From: Galerina marginata
Lineage: Eukaryota > Basidiomycota > Agaricomycetes > Agaricales > Galerinaceae
Reading direction: 5' to 3'
Assembly: GCA_023014335.1 (NCBI GenBank)
Contig: JAECYW010000016.1
Span: 930,001-994,000 of the forward strand
DNA: 64,000 bases
Of this stretch, positions 1-12,143 are shown one piece after another. The notes below the pieces were generated by a model that did not search any database, was not told the origin of the DNA, and saw nothing but the letters and a program-made list of their open reading frames with translations. Within the stretch, counting starts at the first letter, position 1; every line of letters begins with the position of its first letter. Position numbers and translations under genes: made by a program.

Positions 1-2487
1 AGCCCATATCCACCAGCCGCCCCAGTGCAGAAGACGACGCCCTTGGCTTCTGCATCTGCCAGTACGACTGCGACTGCGGTGTGCTGTGCTTGCCCTTCTT
101 GCTTGATACAGGCGTGCCGGCCGTCCATATCCTGTTGATCGCTGGCCTGGTTTTTGAGGACTTGGGGGTTTTGTATGGGGAGAGGAACTGGTTGGAGCTA
201 GAGTTGGCGTCGGTTTCTGCATCCGAGCCCTCGTCGTCCGTTGGGAAGTCGTGTGTTTCGTTTATGAGCTAATTAGATTGGTACAACCAGTCAATATCAA
301 GATTGGAATTCAATGGCAGGAAAAACACACCCTATCCACCTCATCCTCCACCTCGCCTGTACCGAAAAGACCGAACATCGACGACCTCGGTCTGCCGGAA
401 CGCCGCTGTGCCATGGAAAACCGCACAGATTTGCGCCGTATGCTGCGTGATTCCTTTCCTGGGGAGAGTAACAGTTGAGGGGTCGAAGGTGGATGTACAG
501 GCGGCTGTTGTGGTTCAGTTGGCAGTGTCGGATGTTGACGTTGGGTAGGTGGTAGAGGTTTGTGGTTTGTGGTTTGTTTCGTACTGGAGCTGGGCTTGCT
601 CTGCAACACAGGTATCCTCGCCTTGACCTCCGCTTTCTTCTCTAACTCAAGAGGCGGCTTCCGAGGCTCCATCGGATCTGGTACAGCCGGATAAGGAGGT
701 AGCTTGGAAGAGCGGATTTCGTGGATCTTCTTCTCTAAAGCATCTTCGGCTTCCCCGCCATCGCTATCGTTTGCATTGAGACTGACAAGAACGAATTCTC
801 GCTCCATGCCCAAAGAACGCATCAGCGCCTTGTCTGGCTTAGGATCAAAATCGATGGCGGAGAAGGCTGGTGCAGGAGGAGTCCAAAAAGTCGTAGAAGG
901 AGAAGATGAAGGTCCAGCTGAAGTCCGTTGCTGACGAGCAGCTGACAATTCCCAGACCTTCGCGCTCAGCCCTTCTCCTACGGATTTCGCCCGTGCAAGG
1001 GCTTCGCCCAAGGTCTGGCGCATGCGTTTCTCAGAGTCGATGTCAGCTGCGAGGATGATAGCTGCATGGGACTCCGCTCGTACTCGAGGTGAGATGGGAT
1101 GTCTGGAGCAGGGTGGTTGGAAGATATCTGGTGCTGATGTTGCTACATCTGTTGTGTTTGGTTTCGATTTAGGCTGGAAGATAGGCTTGCGGAGTCTCTT
1201 GAGATGCGCGGGGTGGTGTGCTGCTGCGATGGGTAAAGGGGATGGGTGTCCTGTTGGCTTCTGGTTCATGGGTTTTAGTTTGATTTTTTTTTACGATGGG
1301 AAAAGTGAACAACGAACAGTGGACGTGTCTCGCTCAACTTGCTCTGCGGAGAAAGATTTACTCGAGGAAGACAATGACGACGATGATGATAGTCTAATCC
1401 CAGCCAGTTCGACCAGAGAAAAGAGGGCTTTTCGACCTGCTTTGCCTGTCCAGTACTGTTGGAGGAGGATCTGGAGTTTGGATTCCGCGAGGGCTTGTAG
1501 ACGCTCTGTGGAGAGCGAGGCAAATTTTGAAGGCGTTGGGTTGCTGAGAGATTCCTATGGGAGAAAGTTAAAACATTATATGGCATAATTAAAAGGACAT
1601 ACGCGAAGTATCTGCAAATCACCCTCTGATCTTAATAAGAGTGCGGCAGCCTTTGCCCATGCGTGTCGGCTTGCTTGATATCGCGCGAGAGCCGACGTGT
1701 AGAGGGCGGGCTGAGTGCGAAGCAGAGTCTGCGGAAATGTTCAGCCACACTTTAAGAAAGTGGATAGTTGAAAGCGAACCTACATACGCTCATCTTATCG
1801 GGCTCTATAGGACGAGAAGCCTTCATCAGTGCGTGCGTCGAGAGCGAAAGCATGAGCCGCTCAAATCTTCGTGAATCATCAGCCTAGTGATATAAACTTA
1901 TACAGCGGACTCGACACTCACTTGTCGCCTGAGCATTCCTCCAAAAGCGATTTCCGGACGACGACGTCCTTCCACCACCATGCGACACTTTCTGTGTTTG
2001 GTTTACTATCTGAGGCTTTCAAGCTTGAGGTTCCAATCTGTTTCCCAGTCGTTCGAGCAGTAGAACTGGACGGGTAAATGCACTGATGCCGCAGATTTTC
2101 GAGGTACTTCGTCAGAGACGTCCGGAATGCTAGGGATTCCGAAGGCTGGATACATGGGTACGTAGACAGGATCTGTGGGCAAGATATTAGCATTTTGCAA
2201 GGCAAGTGTGTGGCATAGGTTAAGACCACGCCAACAACGATCTCCACGCGATACAACAGCTATAGGATACCCACAGTTTTAACAGTCTTCTTCTCTATCC
2301 TTCCAACCAAAAAATACGCGACGTCCTCCATGGTTTTGGCGCGTTCTCGCAGACCGCGTGTTCGAGGGTTGAAGATCTCATGATCGTATTCTGGGTTGTT
2401 CGCGTGCGGATATTCGAGAATGTGGAGATGGACTAGTAAGATAAGAGAGGTAGGAAGCGAGAGGATGTCGTTGGTCGATGGGCTCAT
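1..2487 (-). CDS. HAUS augmin-like complex subunit 6 homolog (3' end beyond window)
   Basis: The spindle augmin complex recruits gamma-tubulin to microtubule walls, and this looks like its subunit 6. I read seven exons. The first, from ATG at 2487 to about 2275, gives an N-terminus with LVHLHILEYPHANNPEYDH and TMEDVAYFLVGRIEKK. Exon 2 (2172 to about 1919) has YPCIQPSESLAFRTSL. Exon 3 has FERLMLSLSTHALMKA, exon 4 has PALYTSALARYQASRHAW and exon 5 has LQALAESKLQILL. These resemble the HAUS6 N-terminal domain as I remember it. A 57-base intron (1317-1261, GTTCGT...CAG, phase 0) would join this to a 300-residue proline- and serine-rich tail. Without it, a stop at 1291 would lie only 22 bases before the next ATG (1269), too little for two genes. 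A last intron at 330-269 leads to an exon running off the left edge. The HAUS6 call is family knowledge; the single-gene model is inference. Confidence 0.75.
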
Positions 2488-2759
2488 TGGCTAAAGTATT
2501 GGTTGATGGCGATGAGCAGATCGAGGCACACGACGAGGAAAGGTCCTCGCGGAGTGTAAAAGGAAATAAACTCCGCGTGCTGACCTCACGGCAGCAAATT
2601 ATGCTCCTTTACCCCGCACCTCTTCAACGCCGCCTTGAAGAATGCGAGACTCCTCACTCTGAAGCGTGCTTTTCTTGCTTTTATATACCCTAATCTCTAA
2701 TTCTGTGGATATTTGCATCATAGACGCCTTAGAGGTCGCGTATATTCAAAGAATGTACA

Positions 2760-5089
2760 ATGCGCGTCGTAACATGGAACATAGTACGTTCATTTCAAAA
2801 AAAAAGAAACAGAAATAACTGGCTCATTTTAATTTCATTCCTTCTTCGCAGAATGGCGTTCGAACTCTTCCTCAATACCACCCGTAAGTTTTTGACGTGT
2901 TTCTGTTGAAGTGTTGATTTATAGTTATCGAAACAGATGGAATACGTTAAAAACATTTGACGACATTCTAAATCACTTGGAGGCGGATATCCTATGCTTC
3001 CAAGGTGATTAAATTTTGAACCATCGTATTGCAACAAGTTATAACTTAAATCGCAGAAATGAAGTCCTCGAGACAAGCTCTACCAAAGCCAGTCGCTGTT
3101 CCGCCCTCCTTTGACTCCTTCTTCTCCTTTCCTATCCGCAAAACCGGATACTCAGGCATTGGGATCTACACCCGCCGAAGCGCCGTCGTCCCCCTCAAGG
3201 CAGAAGAAGGCCTCACAGGGCTCATCCAGCCCAAACCCCCATTCACCACCTCAGAGCTCATCTCCTCACCAGACACCTACCCACCGTCTACAACCTCAAA
3301 CCAGCCAATCCTAGAAGACGAAGATGAGATCGACTACAAAGACCTGGACAGCGAGGGCCGCGCGGTGGTGCTCGACCTCGGGTTGTTCGTGCTCATCAGC
3401 GTGTACTGCCCGAACGACGGCACAGGCACTGAGGAGCGAGGCAGGTTCAAGATGGACTACCACCGTCTGCTAGAGGCGCGCGTGGCGGGCCTCATTAGGG
3501 AGGGCAGGGAGGTGATGGTCGTGGGCGACCTGAATGCGTGTGCGGCTGTGGAGGACCACTGCGAGGGGCACTTGATGGTTGAGCGCGGTTTGGCGGAGGG
3601 GCTAAAGGGCGAGGAGGGGTTCTGGGGGTTGGAGTATCGGAGGTGGATTCGGGATTGGCTTGTTAGGAAGACGGATGAAGGGACTCGTGGAGCGATGGTT
3701 GATATCGTGCGGCAGTTCTGGCCTGAGAGGAAGGGCATGTACACTTGTACGTATTTTCTTTTTGTTTATCCAGCAATTTGTCTGACTTCGTCCTCGTGAA
3801 TAGGCTGGAACACTAAAATCTCCGCCCGAGACACGAACTATGGCACCCGAATCGACTTCATCCTCATCACGCCAGGTCTTGTGCCATGGATCAAAGCAGC
3901 CGACATCCAGCCGCACATCAAAGGTAGCGACCACTGCCCCGTCTTCGTCGACCTCCGTGACGAGATCGTCAACCTCGACGGCAGTGTAACCAAACTGCAA
4001 GACGTCCTCGGCGTTCGGCCGACTGCGAGTGGACCAGCGGAGCCTCCGAGGATAGCAGCCAAGTTTTGGGACGAGCACAAGCAGAAGCTGCTGTCGACGT
4101 TCTTTGGCAAGAAGGCATCTACTGCTACCACCGACATTTCTTCTACGCAGTCTGTTCCTTCTGCGTCACAGTCGCCCAAGCTTGCTTCCCAACCTCCCGA
4201 GAACGAACCTACGTCGTCTCCTCCAACCATGACACCCACTCCATCTGCTTCTGGCTCACAGCCGCACTCTAAATCCCAATCGTCGACGGGTCATCCCTTT
4301 CCTTCCGTTCATGAACCTCCAAACACGAACACAAGTTCTTCAAAACGTAAACTAGTCCCTGAAAGCCCCGACACCGTTTCCAAGAAATCAAAAGCCACGT
4401 CGTCCCAACACCCGAAGAAGGAGAAGGAGAAAAAGGCAGGGCAAGGGACACTTGCCAGCTTCTTCGCTGCACCTAAAGCGTCGAGCTCAAAGTCTAGCAC
4501 GTCAAAGTCTGGGTCCTCAACGAACACGACGAAATCCAAAGGGAAAGGAAAGGCTAAAGCCGACGAGTCAACCGCCTTCCCCGATGACCTCGTCGACTCA
4601 CCCCACGGCGCCGCCGAATCGCAGTCCACCGAAGTAGACGAAGACGCGGACTTCCAGTTCGCCCTCCTCCTCTCCCAATCGGACGACGCCCTGCCCGCGT
4701 CTCAGTCTTCCGACAAAGACAAAGATCACGTCGAGAAAAAGCAAATCTGGAACACCCTCCTCGCCCCGACACAAGCGCCGCTGTGCACCGTGCACCGCGA
4801 GCCGGCGAGGGAGTTCACTGTGAATAAGCCTGGGCCGAATAAGGGGAAGAGGTTTTTTATCTGTTCTCGGTGGGTCTTTTCCTTGCATTTTGTCTCCAGT
4901 TTGGTACATGTATTCAACCTTTTTCTTTTCTTTTCTTTTTTTTGTAGCCCTGTCGGTCCTGGATATGACCGCGGTCGTGGGGAACGACTGAGAGAACAAG
5001 TGGACCCCCAGTGGAAGTGTGATTTCTTCAAGTGGTCGAGCGATGTTAGGAAGGAGATGGCACGGAACGGGAATGGGAGTGGGAGCTGA
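2760..5089 (+). CDS. APN2: DNA-(apurinic or apyrimidinic site) endonuclease 2
   Basis: Nuclear base-excision repair enzyme of the exonuclease III family that cuts at abasic sites and trims 3' ends. A tiny first exon (2760-2783, MRVVTWNI) is followed by NGVRTLPQYHP and an exon ending in the catalytic CFQE. Later exons show VGDLNAC, DTNYGTRIDFI and GSDHCPV, the Mg-binding and Asp-His catalytic residues of the fold. A long Ser/Lys-rich linker contains QGTLASFF, a PCNA-interacting (PIP) box, and the C-terminus carries a GRF zinc finger (PLCTVHREP, GKRFFIC, WKCDFFKW) interrupted by an intron at about 4871-4948. This order is diagnostic of APE2/Apn2 rather than APE1. At least six exons with short GT-AG introns. 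All catalytic residues are present, so the gene looks intact. It lies head to head with the HAUS6-like gene, 272 bases apart. Confidence 0.95.
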
Positions 5090-6014
5090 CGCTGATGTGC
5101 GGGTGTCCCAGTCGAATTTGTATATAGCTTGTGAGTTTTTATTACCGACCTGCTCGATCTGTGGTGACATTTGTTTCTTGTGTATTAGAAATTATTCTTC
5201 ACCTGCATTCGCAACTGTATCATATATCACCTGTTCCATATGCCAGCCCTCTCTCAAGGCACTCTTTGCCTAGCATCGCTATACTATCTGGATTCTTGCT
5301 GTCGATATACGAATTTTCTGCTGCATTGTCAACATCAAACCTACACTAAATCGTTGTCGTCCGACTTCGATATCTCTTCCTAATGCAAGTCGAGCTGAGG
5401 TGTGGTGCACGGTCTCCTTATACTCAACTCAATTGTGAGTCTTCCACCATTCACGTCCTCGTTTATGTGATGATGCTGATAGTCCACTAGAATTTGTCAT
5501 TTCACATGGATTCAACAGCTGTGAAATATATGCCTTATGTCAGCCCTCTCATGCTCAAGACAATCTTTCCAATGTACATGGCTATATTCTGGATCGTCGA
5601 TATCAATATACGCCACCTTCAACAATAAAAATCCTCAATCTTGCCAACAAGACTGAAGCTGTTGAGGTTGTGATAAAACTACAATACTTATCCTTGTTCA
5701 ATGGCGACGCTTCATGGCACATGCAAGGCTTCCAGGTGAGCTGGCATTTTTAATAAGGCTCATTTCAACTCATCTTTCTTCTTGAACCAGTTGTTCAGTA
5801 GGCCAGGTTGGTTCACGATCGCGTCAACTGGTAATTCTTATCACGTGACCGTATCGTACCTCCACGCGACACAACGTGTCCCTCAGCCTGACGACGCCTC
5901 TGGAGGTGCATCGCCGTATTGATAAAAAGTCTACAATGATGGCGGCCCTTGGAAGCTCTCAACATCCAACCCTTCCTCTAAACTAGGCCTCCAGATTTCT
6001 TCTGCATAGTTAAC
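5090..6014. other. Intergenic region with a diverged duplication
   Basis: No gene recognised between APN2 and SEC11. Two stretches, about 5238-5313 and 5533-5613, are imperfect copies of each other: both contain GTCAGCCCTCTC-like and TCGATATAC-like blocks in the same order. The rest holds the APN2 3' region and the SEC11 promoter. Confidence 0.5.
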
Positions 6015-6845
6015 ATGTGGGGGCACTTGCCAAAACGCCAGGTATGCTCCGTGCTACCCATTCAGGGGATACAATTATATTCTGTTGATAAACACGCTAG
6101 GTACTACTGCAAAGTCTGACATTGGCATCGGCGATTGCGTCTATGTTAATGCTTTATAGCGGCCTCGGCATTGTCACAAATACTGAATCCCCAATCGTAG
6201 TCGTCTTAAGGTTTGTTGCTCTTATTTAATGTTCTGCGATTCATCATCTTTATTGAAACCTCCCTTTTTCTCCTTCTTTATCACAGCGGGTCTATGGAAC
6301 CAGCCTTCCAACGAGGCGATATCCTATTCTTATCAAACCCTCCACACAGACCATACACAAACGGCGATATCGTGGTATACAAAGTACCTGGAGCCGAGAT
6401 CCCAATCGTGCATCGCATTTTGGAAACACACGATATCAACGACGACCACGACTGGAAAGGCCACATATTCAGCTTCTCCAAGATCCCAGGACGTATCGGG
6501 CGGTCTGAAAGCACGCCAAAGCAGCTGCTTCTCACGAAAGGCGACAACAACCCTGTGGACGATGTGGCTTTGTACAACGGCGTAGATTGGCTTCGTGGGG
6601 AACAGGTTATTGGGAAAGTGTGGGGGTGAGTTACGTCTGGCCATCTGCGAGATGCCGTGTTGATCTTCTTTCTGCTTATAGCTTTCTGCCGTACGTTGGA
6701 TATGTGTCAATTGCAATGGTAAGAAGTCCGTTTCATACTTGGTTTTTAAATGGTTCAACGTGTCTTTCCGCAGAATGACATGCCTCGATTAAAATATGCC
6801 GCATTTGCGGCTATGGGATTGGCTGCCTTTATTCAACGGGAATGA
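6015..6845 (+). CDS. SEC11: Signal peptidase complex catalytic subunit SEC11
   Basis: Endoplasmic-reticulum serine protease that removes signal peptides from secretory proteins. Five exons: MWGHLPKRQ, then a membrane-anchor exon ([17 protein letters not shown] and SPIVVVLS), then the catalytic exon beginning [15 protein letters not shown], whose Ser is the nucleophile. The same exon has [13 protein letters not shown] with the catalytic His, and [12 protein letters not shown], the conserved box with the partner Asp residues. Short exons end in [10 protein letters not shown] and [14 protein letters not shown], a second hydrophobic segment. About 180 residues, the usual length for Sec11. The start is the first ATG in frame once the 5' intron (starting at 6042) is removed. 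Intact by eye. Confidence 0.93.
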
Positions 6846-7071
6846 ATCACTCTTAGGACTGTCGTACCCATGTCATACCTACAACCCATGCACCGAAACA
6901 TTCCTGTCACTTGAATCACTCCAGGTCCCCTGAACATACTCAAATACTCAAGACAATTGTGGATTCAAAGCCGTTCAGTTGCATTGCATTAAAATTAAAT
7001 CGGGGCACCGTCTTGTATTATAACGAGGTGATCCTCCCATGGGTCTGCTTCTACCTGGGTATACATTTAGC

Positions 7072-8826
7072 TTACAGATCAAGATGGCTCCCATGGCTCA
7101 TGGAAGACCTATACCAAAGCCCGCCACCAGCAACCTCGTCAGACCTTGCAACATACTCCCTAGCCGGCGTTGTGATAACCTTCTTGGCACCAACAGCCTC
7201 CAGTGGACCAAACGTAGCGACGCTTTGAGAGATTTCCTTGTTAACGCGATAGATGTGGCTAATGGAGGGATTACTCCCTGAACGACCAGTACGGTTGCTC
7301 TCGGAGTCGGCTGAAGCTATCGAGAGCCTTGACAAGTTGGGCAGGTCATCGGCAATCTCAAGTAAAGTCCACTAAAAAAAGTCATGAAACCCTGCAGCTA
7401 CTGAAACGAGACAGAACAAAAACGTACTACGGCGTCTTGTTTCTTCTCGCGATCTATCTCGTCTGCGTTAATGTGGATCTTGAGGTTCGCAAGTTTGGTA
7501 CATTTGAGGAGACTCGACATGTTGTGCTTCCCGAAGCACCATTTCCCTTCGTAAATTGGGCACACATCGAGGCCGACCAGGCTGTGGGAATGGCTTGGAA
7601 GTACCTCAGTATAGAATTTCATAGCCAAGGCGTCGGATTGGCCGGCGGTATCAGCTGTCGCAGAGCTCAACGTGAGTCTCTGCAGTCCAGAATAGGACGC
7701 GAGGTATTCAAGGAAACCATCGTTGACTTCGTCTGTTGAGATTTCCTTGAGATGTATTCGTTCCTCCCTGAAAGCGTTCCATATTTCTTCATTCAAGGAG
7801 CTCTGGTCTGCCATCCGCTGCATTACTTCTTCTCTTGCCACGTCGTCGAGATCCAGCCGCGAAAAGGACCGCGTGTCCAAGTTGACGTGAAGTGACAACG
7901 ATTCCAAGCCACGAAGATGGGGCAGGGTAGAAGGATCCAGCCGGACACACCAACCCCGCAGAGTCAGATGACTGAGGCTTAGAGGCGCGTCAGGAGGTAC
8001 TGCCCCAAGGAGGTCATGGAGGGTTGATATCTCGTTGTCGTCCCTGCGGTAATTGTAACCGACCTCTAAGTGTGTCAAGCAAGGTGAATTGGAGATGAGG
8101 GTGCGGAGACCTGAGACGATATCCCTGCGGTAGTCGGAACAAAACCCTGTCACCGTAATTTTGCGCAAGTTCGTGAGCTGTTCTAGCCTCAAGGATGCGG
8201 CGATACCTCCTCCAAGGGATAGCCGAAATTCTTCGAGAACCGGGAGTGATGCGAGAGAATCCATCACTACAATTTGAACCCATTCCGGGTCATTCAGGCT
8301 GATATGCCACCTACAATGAACGTTTAACGCGTTTCAGGAGGGAACTAGATTAAACCTACCAAACTTCTCTAACTTTCCTAAGTGAACAAATGGCCTGACC
8401 AAGATGGGCGAGAAGGCTCTTGTGGGCGACATGGGGATCTGCAAGAGGTCCTCTGCTCCGAGAACGTGAGCGTTCCAAGGACCGGGACCTCGAACGGGCA
8501 CCCAAATGCGAGTCAGGACTGAAACCACGAATCTCAAGAGAACGAGCATGGGATCCTGCACTTGTGGTTCGCGAGGCAAGTGCCTCGAGCTGCTCGTAAA
8601 CCAAACCGGGTTGGTAGTTGCTGTACTTTAACACAATATTGGCGAAAAGCTGATGCTCGACAATGACGTTTAGCTGCTTGCATACGCTCCGCACTGTCTT
8701 CTTGTGCTTTCCATCAAGCTGCGAAAGACGTGTTAGGGAATGAATGAACGGTATGAGAATTAGGAGACCAACGTTTTCGGTGACTTGTTCGACTATTTCT
8801 GGCGGTAGTGAGAGTAGGTCAAGCAT
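7072..8826 (-). CDS. F-box-like / leucine-rich protein (paralog 1)
   Basis: Probable substrate adaptor of an SCF ubiquitin ligase. The start, LSLPPEIVEQVTEN, is an F-box. A 54-base intron with no stop (about 8769-8716, GTTGGT...CGCAG) lies inside it; removing it gives a continuous box running into LDGKHKKTVRSVCKQ. Exon 2 ends in KVREVW and is spliced (about 8354-8306) to WWHISLNDPEW and a long leucine-rich stretch with LTHLEVGYNYR, HLRGLESLSLHVNLD and LVGLDVCPIYEGKWCFG. A last intron starting GTACGT near 7427 leads to WTLLEIADDLPNLSRLS and a Ser/Gly-rich end. Matching exon order and leucine-rich spacing show it is a duplicate of the gene at 9560-11037. Many such genes occur in Agaricomycetes; the substrate cannot be told from sequence. 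Confidence 0.8.
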
Positions 8827-9559
8827 GGGGAGAGGGGTAAATGAACTGGAGCTCCAAACGCCTCTTACTTAAGTGTGAATTAAATGAATGCCCACTGAAC
8901 GCGCCATCAAGGAACACGAAGTGGTTACTCAGGGCTCATCACGGCACATTAATGTTGGCCCCTAAAGTCGCTCAGGTGGCCAAGTGGAAGTCCATATCCT
9001 TCCGCGTCTGCATAGCTCCACAAAATGACAGGGGAAATAGGGGGGCGTTTCAAGGAAAACTCGGCGTCAAGGTGAACGGATCGTCGATCATGAAGAAAAG
9101 CGTTGCGCTGTGGATTGATTATAAGGTCGGCCCGCTCTGCCGCTTCGAGTTCGGGCACACTGGCTGTGGATGATTCGTTTTCGTTTTTGCCCTCGAGCCA
9201 GATAGGAGTCCATTGATGCTTCAGAAATACTGAAGCCTTGAAGTGAAAATGGAAAAAAAACCTAATGACGAAGTTGATTTAGAAAACAAGAAATAAATGA
9301 ACCGGAGTGAATCGAGGTCCAAGCAGGTAATTTTGGCTTTGAGAAATTGCGGGAGAACACCAGGCACCGTCACCTATCTAGGAGCACAAATGATAAATAT
9401 TTTCCTCCCTGACCTTTTGATCGTCCGTTTGTTCGAATGTATAAAACAGGTGTTTGATGCGCTCCAATTGGGAAAAGATAGGCCTCGATATAAATGGCAA
9501 TTTTCAGTGCGAACGGTATCCAGGTATAACGAATAAGAACTTGCTACGTGAACGGTGGA

Positions 9560-11037
9560 TTAACCGATTTGAGGCACCGAAGAAACGTCCACTTTCCGAA
9601 GATAGCGCAGCTTGGGAAGTTGTGAAGTGGTCTGATCAAGCAAAACCTAAACAAAGTATCATGATAATCGTATCACCCTCTAATGAAATGGGAATCAAAG
9701 GACAGACTTACGAGAGTCGCCTGACTGTGAATTTGAATAGAATCAACAATCGACACCGTGAGTTCTCTTAATTCCTTGCATTGAGCAATCGTGGATGCGT
9801 TGAGTTCCCCGAAACACCAAGCACCCAAGCATATTGTTTCGATGTGTAGAACTTCCAGAGGCCCAGAAATTTTTGGGAGGACTTCGCTGAAGAACCGATG
9901 ACCGACAACGTTAAGTTGATTGCTGCTCCACAGCCTTGCGCTGTTATCTAATATAAGTTCGCGTAGATCTTTGCAGGAGAGTAGATAATCAAGAAAAGCA
10001 TCGTCGACATCAGTGAGGTTGACGTCGACCCTTGTTAAATGTATAGACTCTGTCCTAAGAGTGTTCCAGATCTGTAGCATAAGCGAGCCGTTGGTCGGTG
10101 TGGGAAGATTAAAGTGGATTGATAAGGACTCTAGCGATCGTAAATGGTGGAGAGTGGATTCGTCGAGAAGCGTTCGAACGTTTCGTAAGGACAGAGTTTT
10201 CATAGGGATAGGTGGCTCTTCAGAGATGGCTGGCAAGATATCGTGAAGAGACGGGGCGTCTGCGCTGGCAAGAAAATGCCCAGTGTCTAGCGCCAGGTGG
10301 GAGAGATGGGGGCTTCTGCGGATAACCTTTGACAACGCTCGACTCATCATGAACAAGAGATTGCGATTGAGCTTGGAGGTGGTCTTGTAATGCAAATTTT
10401 CCAGATTCTGCATCGATAGCAATGCGACAGGAAAGAGAGGATGGCACCCTGCAGTTAGATCAATGGAAAATTCAATAATGCGCTGCCTAGTTGCATATTG
10501 GATAATAGCGTTCACAAATTGCCCAGAGTCTGCAGGATTGGTGAACCACCTATGAATCATAAATTTGGGAAATCGAGGTATTTTTTTATGGGATGACTTA
10601 CAAAAGACTTCGTACATTGCTAGTAACAAAAGAGGAGAAATAAGAATTCAATGTCTGAATATCCTCCACAAATAAGGGTATATCTGGGGAGTGACTATCA
10701 CGGTTTTCTTGATCTGATTTATGCGAATTGTAGACGACGACCGTACGAATGTAATCGATGGCCCTGGTCGACCTTGTCGCGAATTCCTTTAATTGACCCA
10801 GAGTAGCACGCAAGGAATCCTTGTTTATGTCAATAAATAATTTTGACAATGCCAGTGATTCGACGGCGACACAGATCTGGTGGCAAGTCAGTCGAAGGTT
10901 CCTGTTATCTCTGCTTTCGAGCTAGTGCAAAGGTGGGTCACGGTTGAAATCATGCAATCTCGAGAAGTTGAGAGAGATAATACCTGGAGGCCAATCTCGT
11001 ATATCGTTTCCGGAGGCAGAGATAATATGCTGGCCAT
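9560..11037 (-). CDS. F-box-like / leucine-rich protein (paralog 2)
   Basis: Second F-box-like gene in the same orientation as the one at 7072-8826. The first exon is MASILSLPPETIYEIGLQ; a short intron (GTATTA...CACTAG) joins it to LESRDNRNLRLTCHQ, which completes the F-box helix pattern, followed by ICVAVESLALSKLFIDI. An intron near 10600-10549 leads to WFTNPADSGQFVNAI and leucine-rich repeats including LSHLALDTGHFL, LRSLESLSIHFNLP and LEVLHIETICLGAWCFG, nearly the same as KWCFG in paralog 1. A donor GTAAGT follows QATL, and the final exon reads VLLDQTTSQLPKLRYLRKVD to the stop at 9560. Without that last splice the frame stops at 9673. Likely role as for paralog 1; function otherwise unknown. 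Confidence 0.78.
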
Positions 11038-11436
11038 ATCACTGCCTTTTCTTGCGACTTGAGAGATTAGAACGTATGTGGTCTGGTCCTGGAAAAAGCG
11101 ATTTCAGACGATTGAGCCAACCATACACAAATATGGATAAATCCGAATCATCAACCATCCAAGCTCAAGCTCCATCCCTTTCGCTCGTAACTCTGACTGG
11201 TACTATCCTGGACGACTTGTATCCTGGACTGTTGACTCACCCCGTGGACATCATTGACATTTGTGTCCACCAATTTTCTGGCTGCCCATGGCCGCACGCA
11301 CTCGTCAAGGCACTCGTGCAACAACTCGGATGTCCAATTCTGCAGACCTCAGCAAGAATGACCCGACTGTCCTAAAAACGAGAACACTTGCTATAAAGGA
11401 CTGTTGGTAAACTGTACAAAACTTGACAGTCGTGAT

Positions 11437-12143
11437 TCATATAAACGCTGCTTTCTGCCCATTTCCCCAGTAAACCATAATCCACCCTTCCTCATCGGTG
11501 ACCCCGTCGTCTTTGCCGCACTTTATTTCCATCGGCTCTGTGCCTACACTTCCCGTACTCATGGCGCACTTCTTTTCTTGACCTCTGTATATGATTTTTC
11601 TCAACTCTGTTGACTGCGCTTGACCTTGCTGGTTGGGATTCTGATTCGGACCAAGGGTACAAGTTTCGCCTGCCAGCAATGTGTACTCGTTATTTCCCTC
11701 AGTTAGCATGCAGTTGAATTTTGTCCTGTTCGTGATGACGGTTTTGCCTGTGATGGTAATACCTGAGGCGGTGGTGGCTGGCTATTCATACCCATAAGGA
11801 AATGGCGTTGTATACGGCCAACAGTAACACGCACCATGATGTATTCAAAATTGATTGGGATAGGGAGATAGGTCACTGGGGATTATTTGAAGGTCCTGTG
11901 TTAGACTTCTCAAAACTGGAATCGGAGATGTCTTGTTGAAGCCACCTGCCTTAGAATTCTTCTCGAGGGGGAAGTTGATGAGGTTGCTGTAGGTCCTGGA
12001 GCCCTTAAATACGCTTGAGAGGTCGGGTGGCTGGCAGCCTGCAGAGACAGTTTCAGACAGACGAGTGGCAGAATGGAGAGCAGCAGTATTTTGTATGTGA
12101 AGGTTGAACGTTGACTACGTGCGCCCACGGAATATTCGGACAT
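11437..12143 (-). CDS. Small hypothetical multi-exon protein with N-terminal membrane segment
   Basis: I do not recognise a family. The first exon starts MSEYSVGARSQR and has a hydrophobic run (ILLLSILPLVCLKLSL) that could be a signal anchor. The middle of the gene, about 11760-11935, changes frame and must be spliced; I could not settle those boundaries. The last exon, entered after a CCTCAG acceptor near 11758, reads GITITGKTVITNRTKFNC and then a cysteine-containing stretch (AGETCTLGPNQNPNQQ, KKCAMSTGS, MEIKCGKDDG) to the stop at 11437. Four or more cysteines after a hydrophobic start fit a small secreted or surface protein, but that is inference. Confidence 0.4.
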
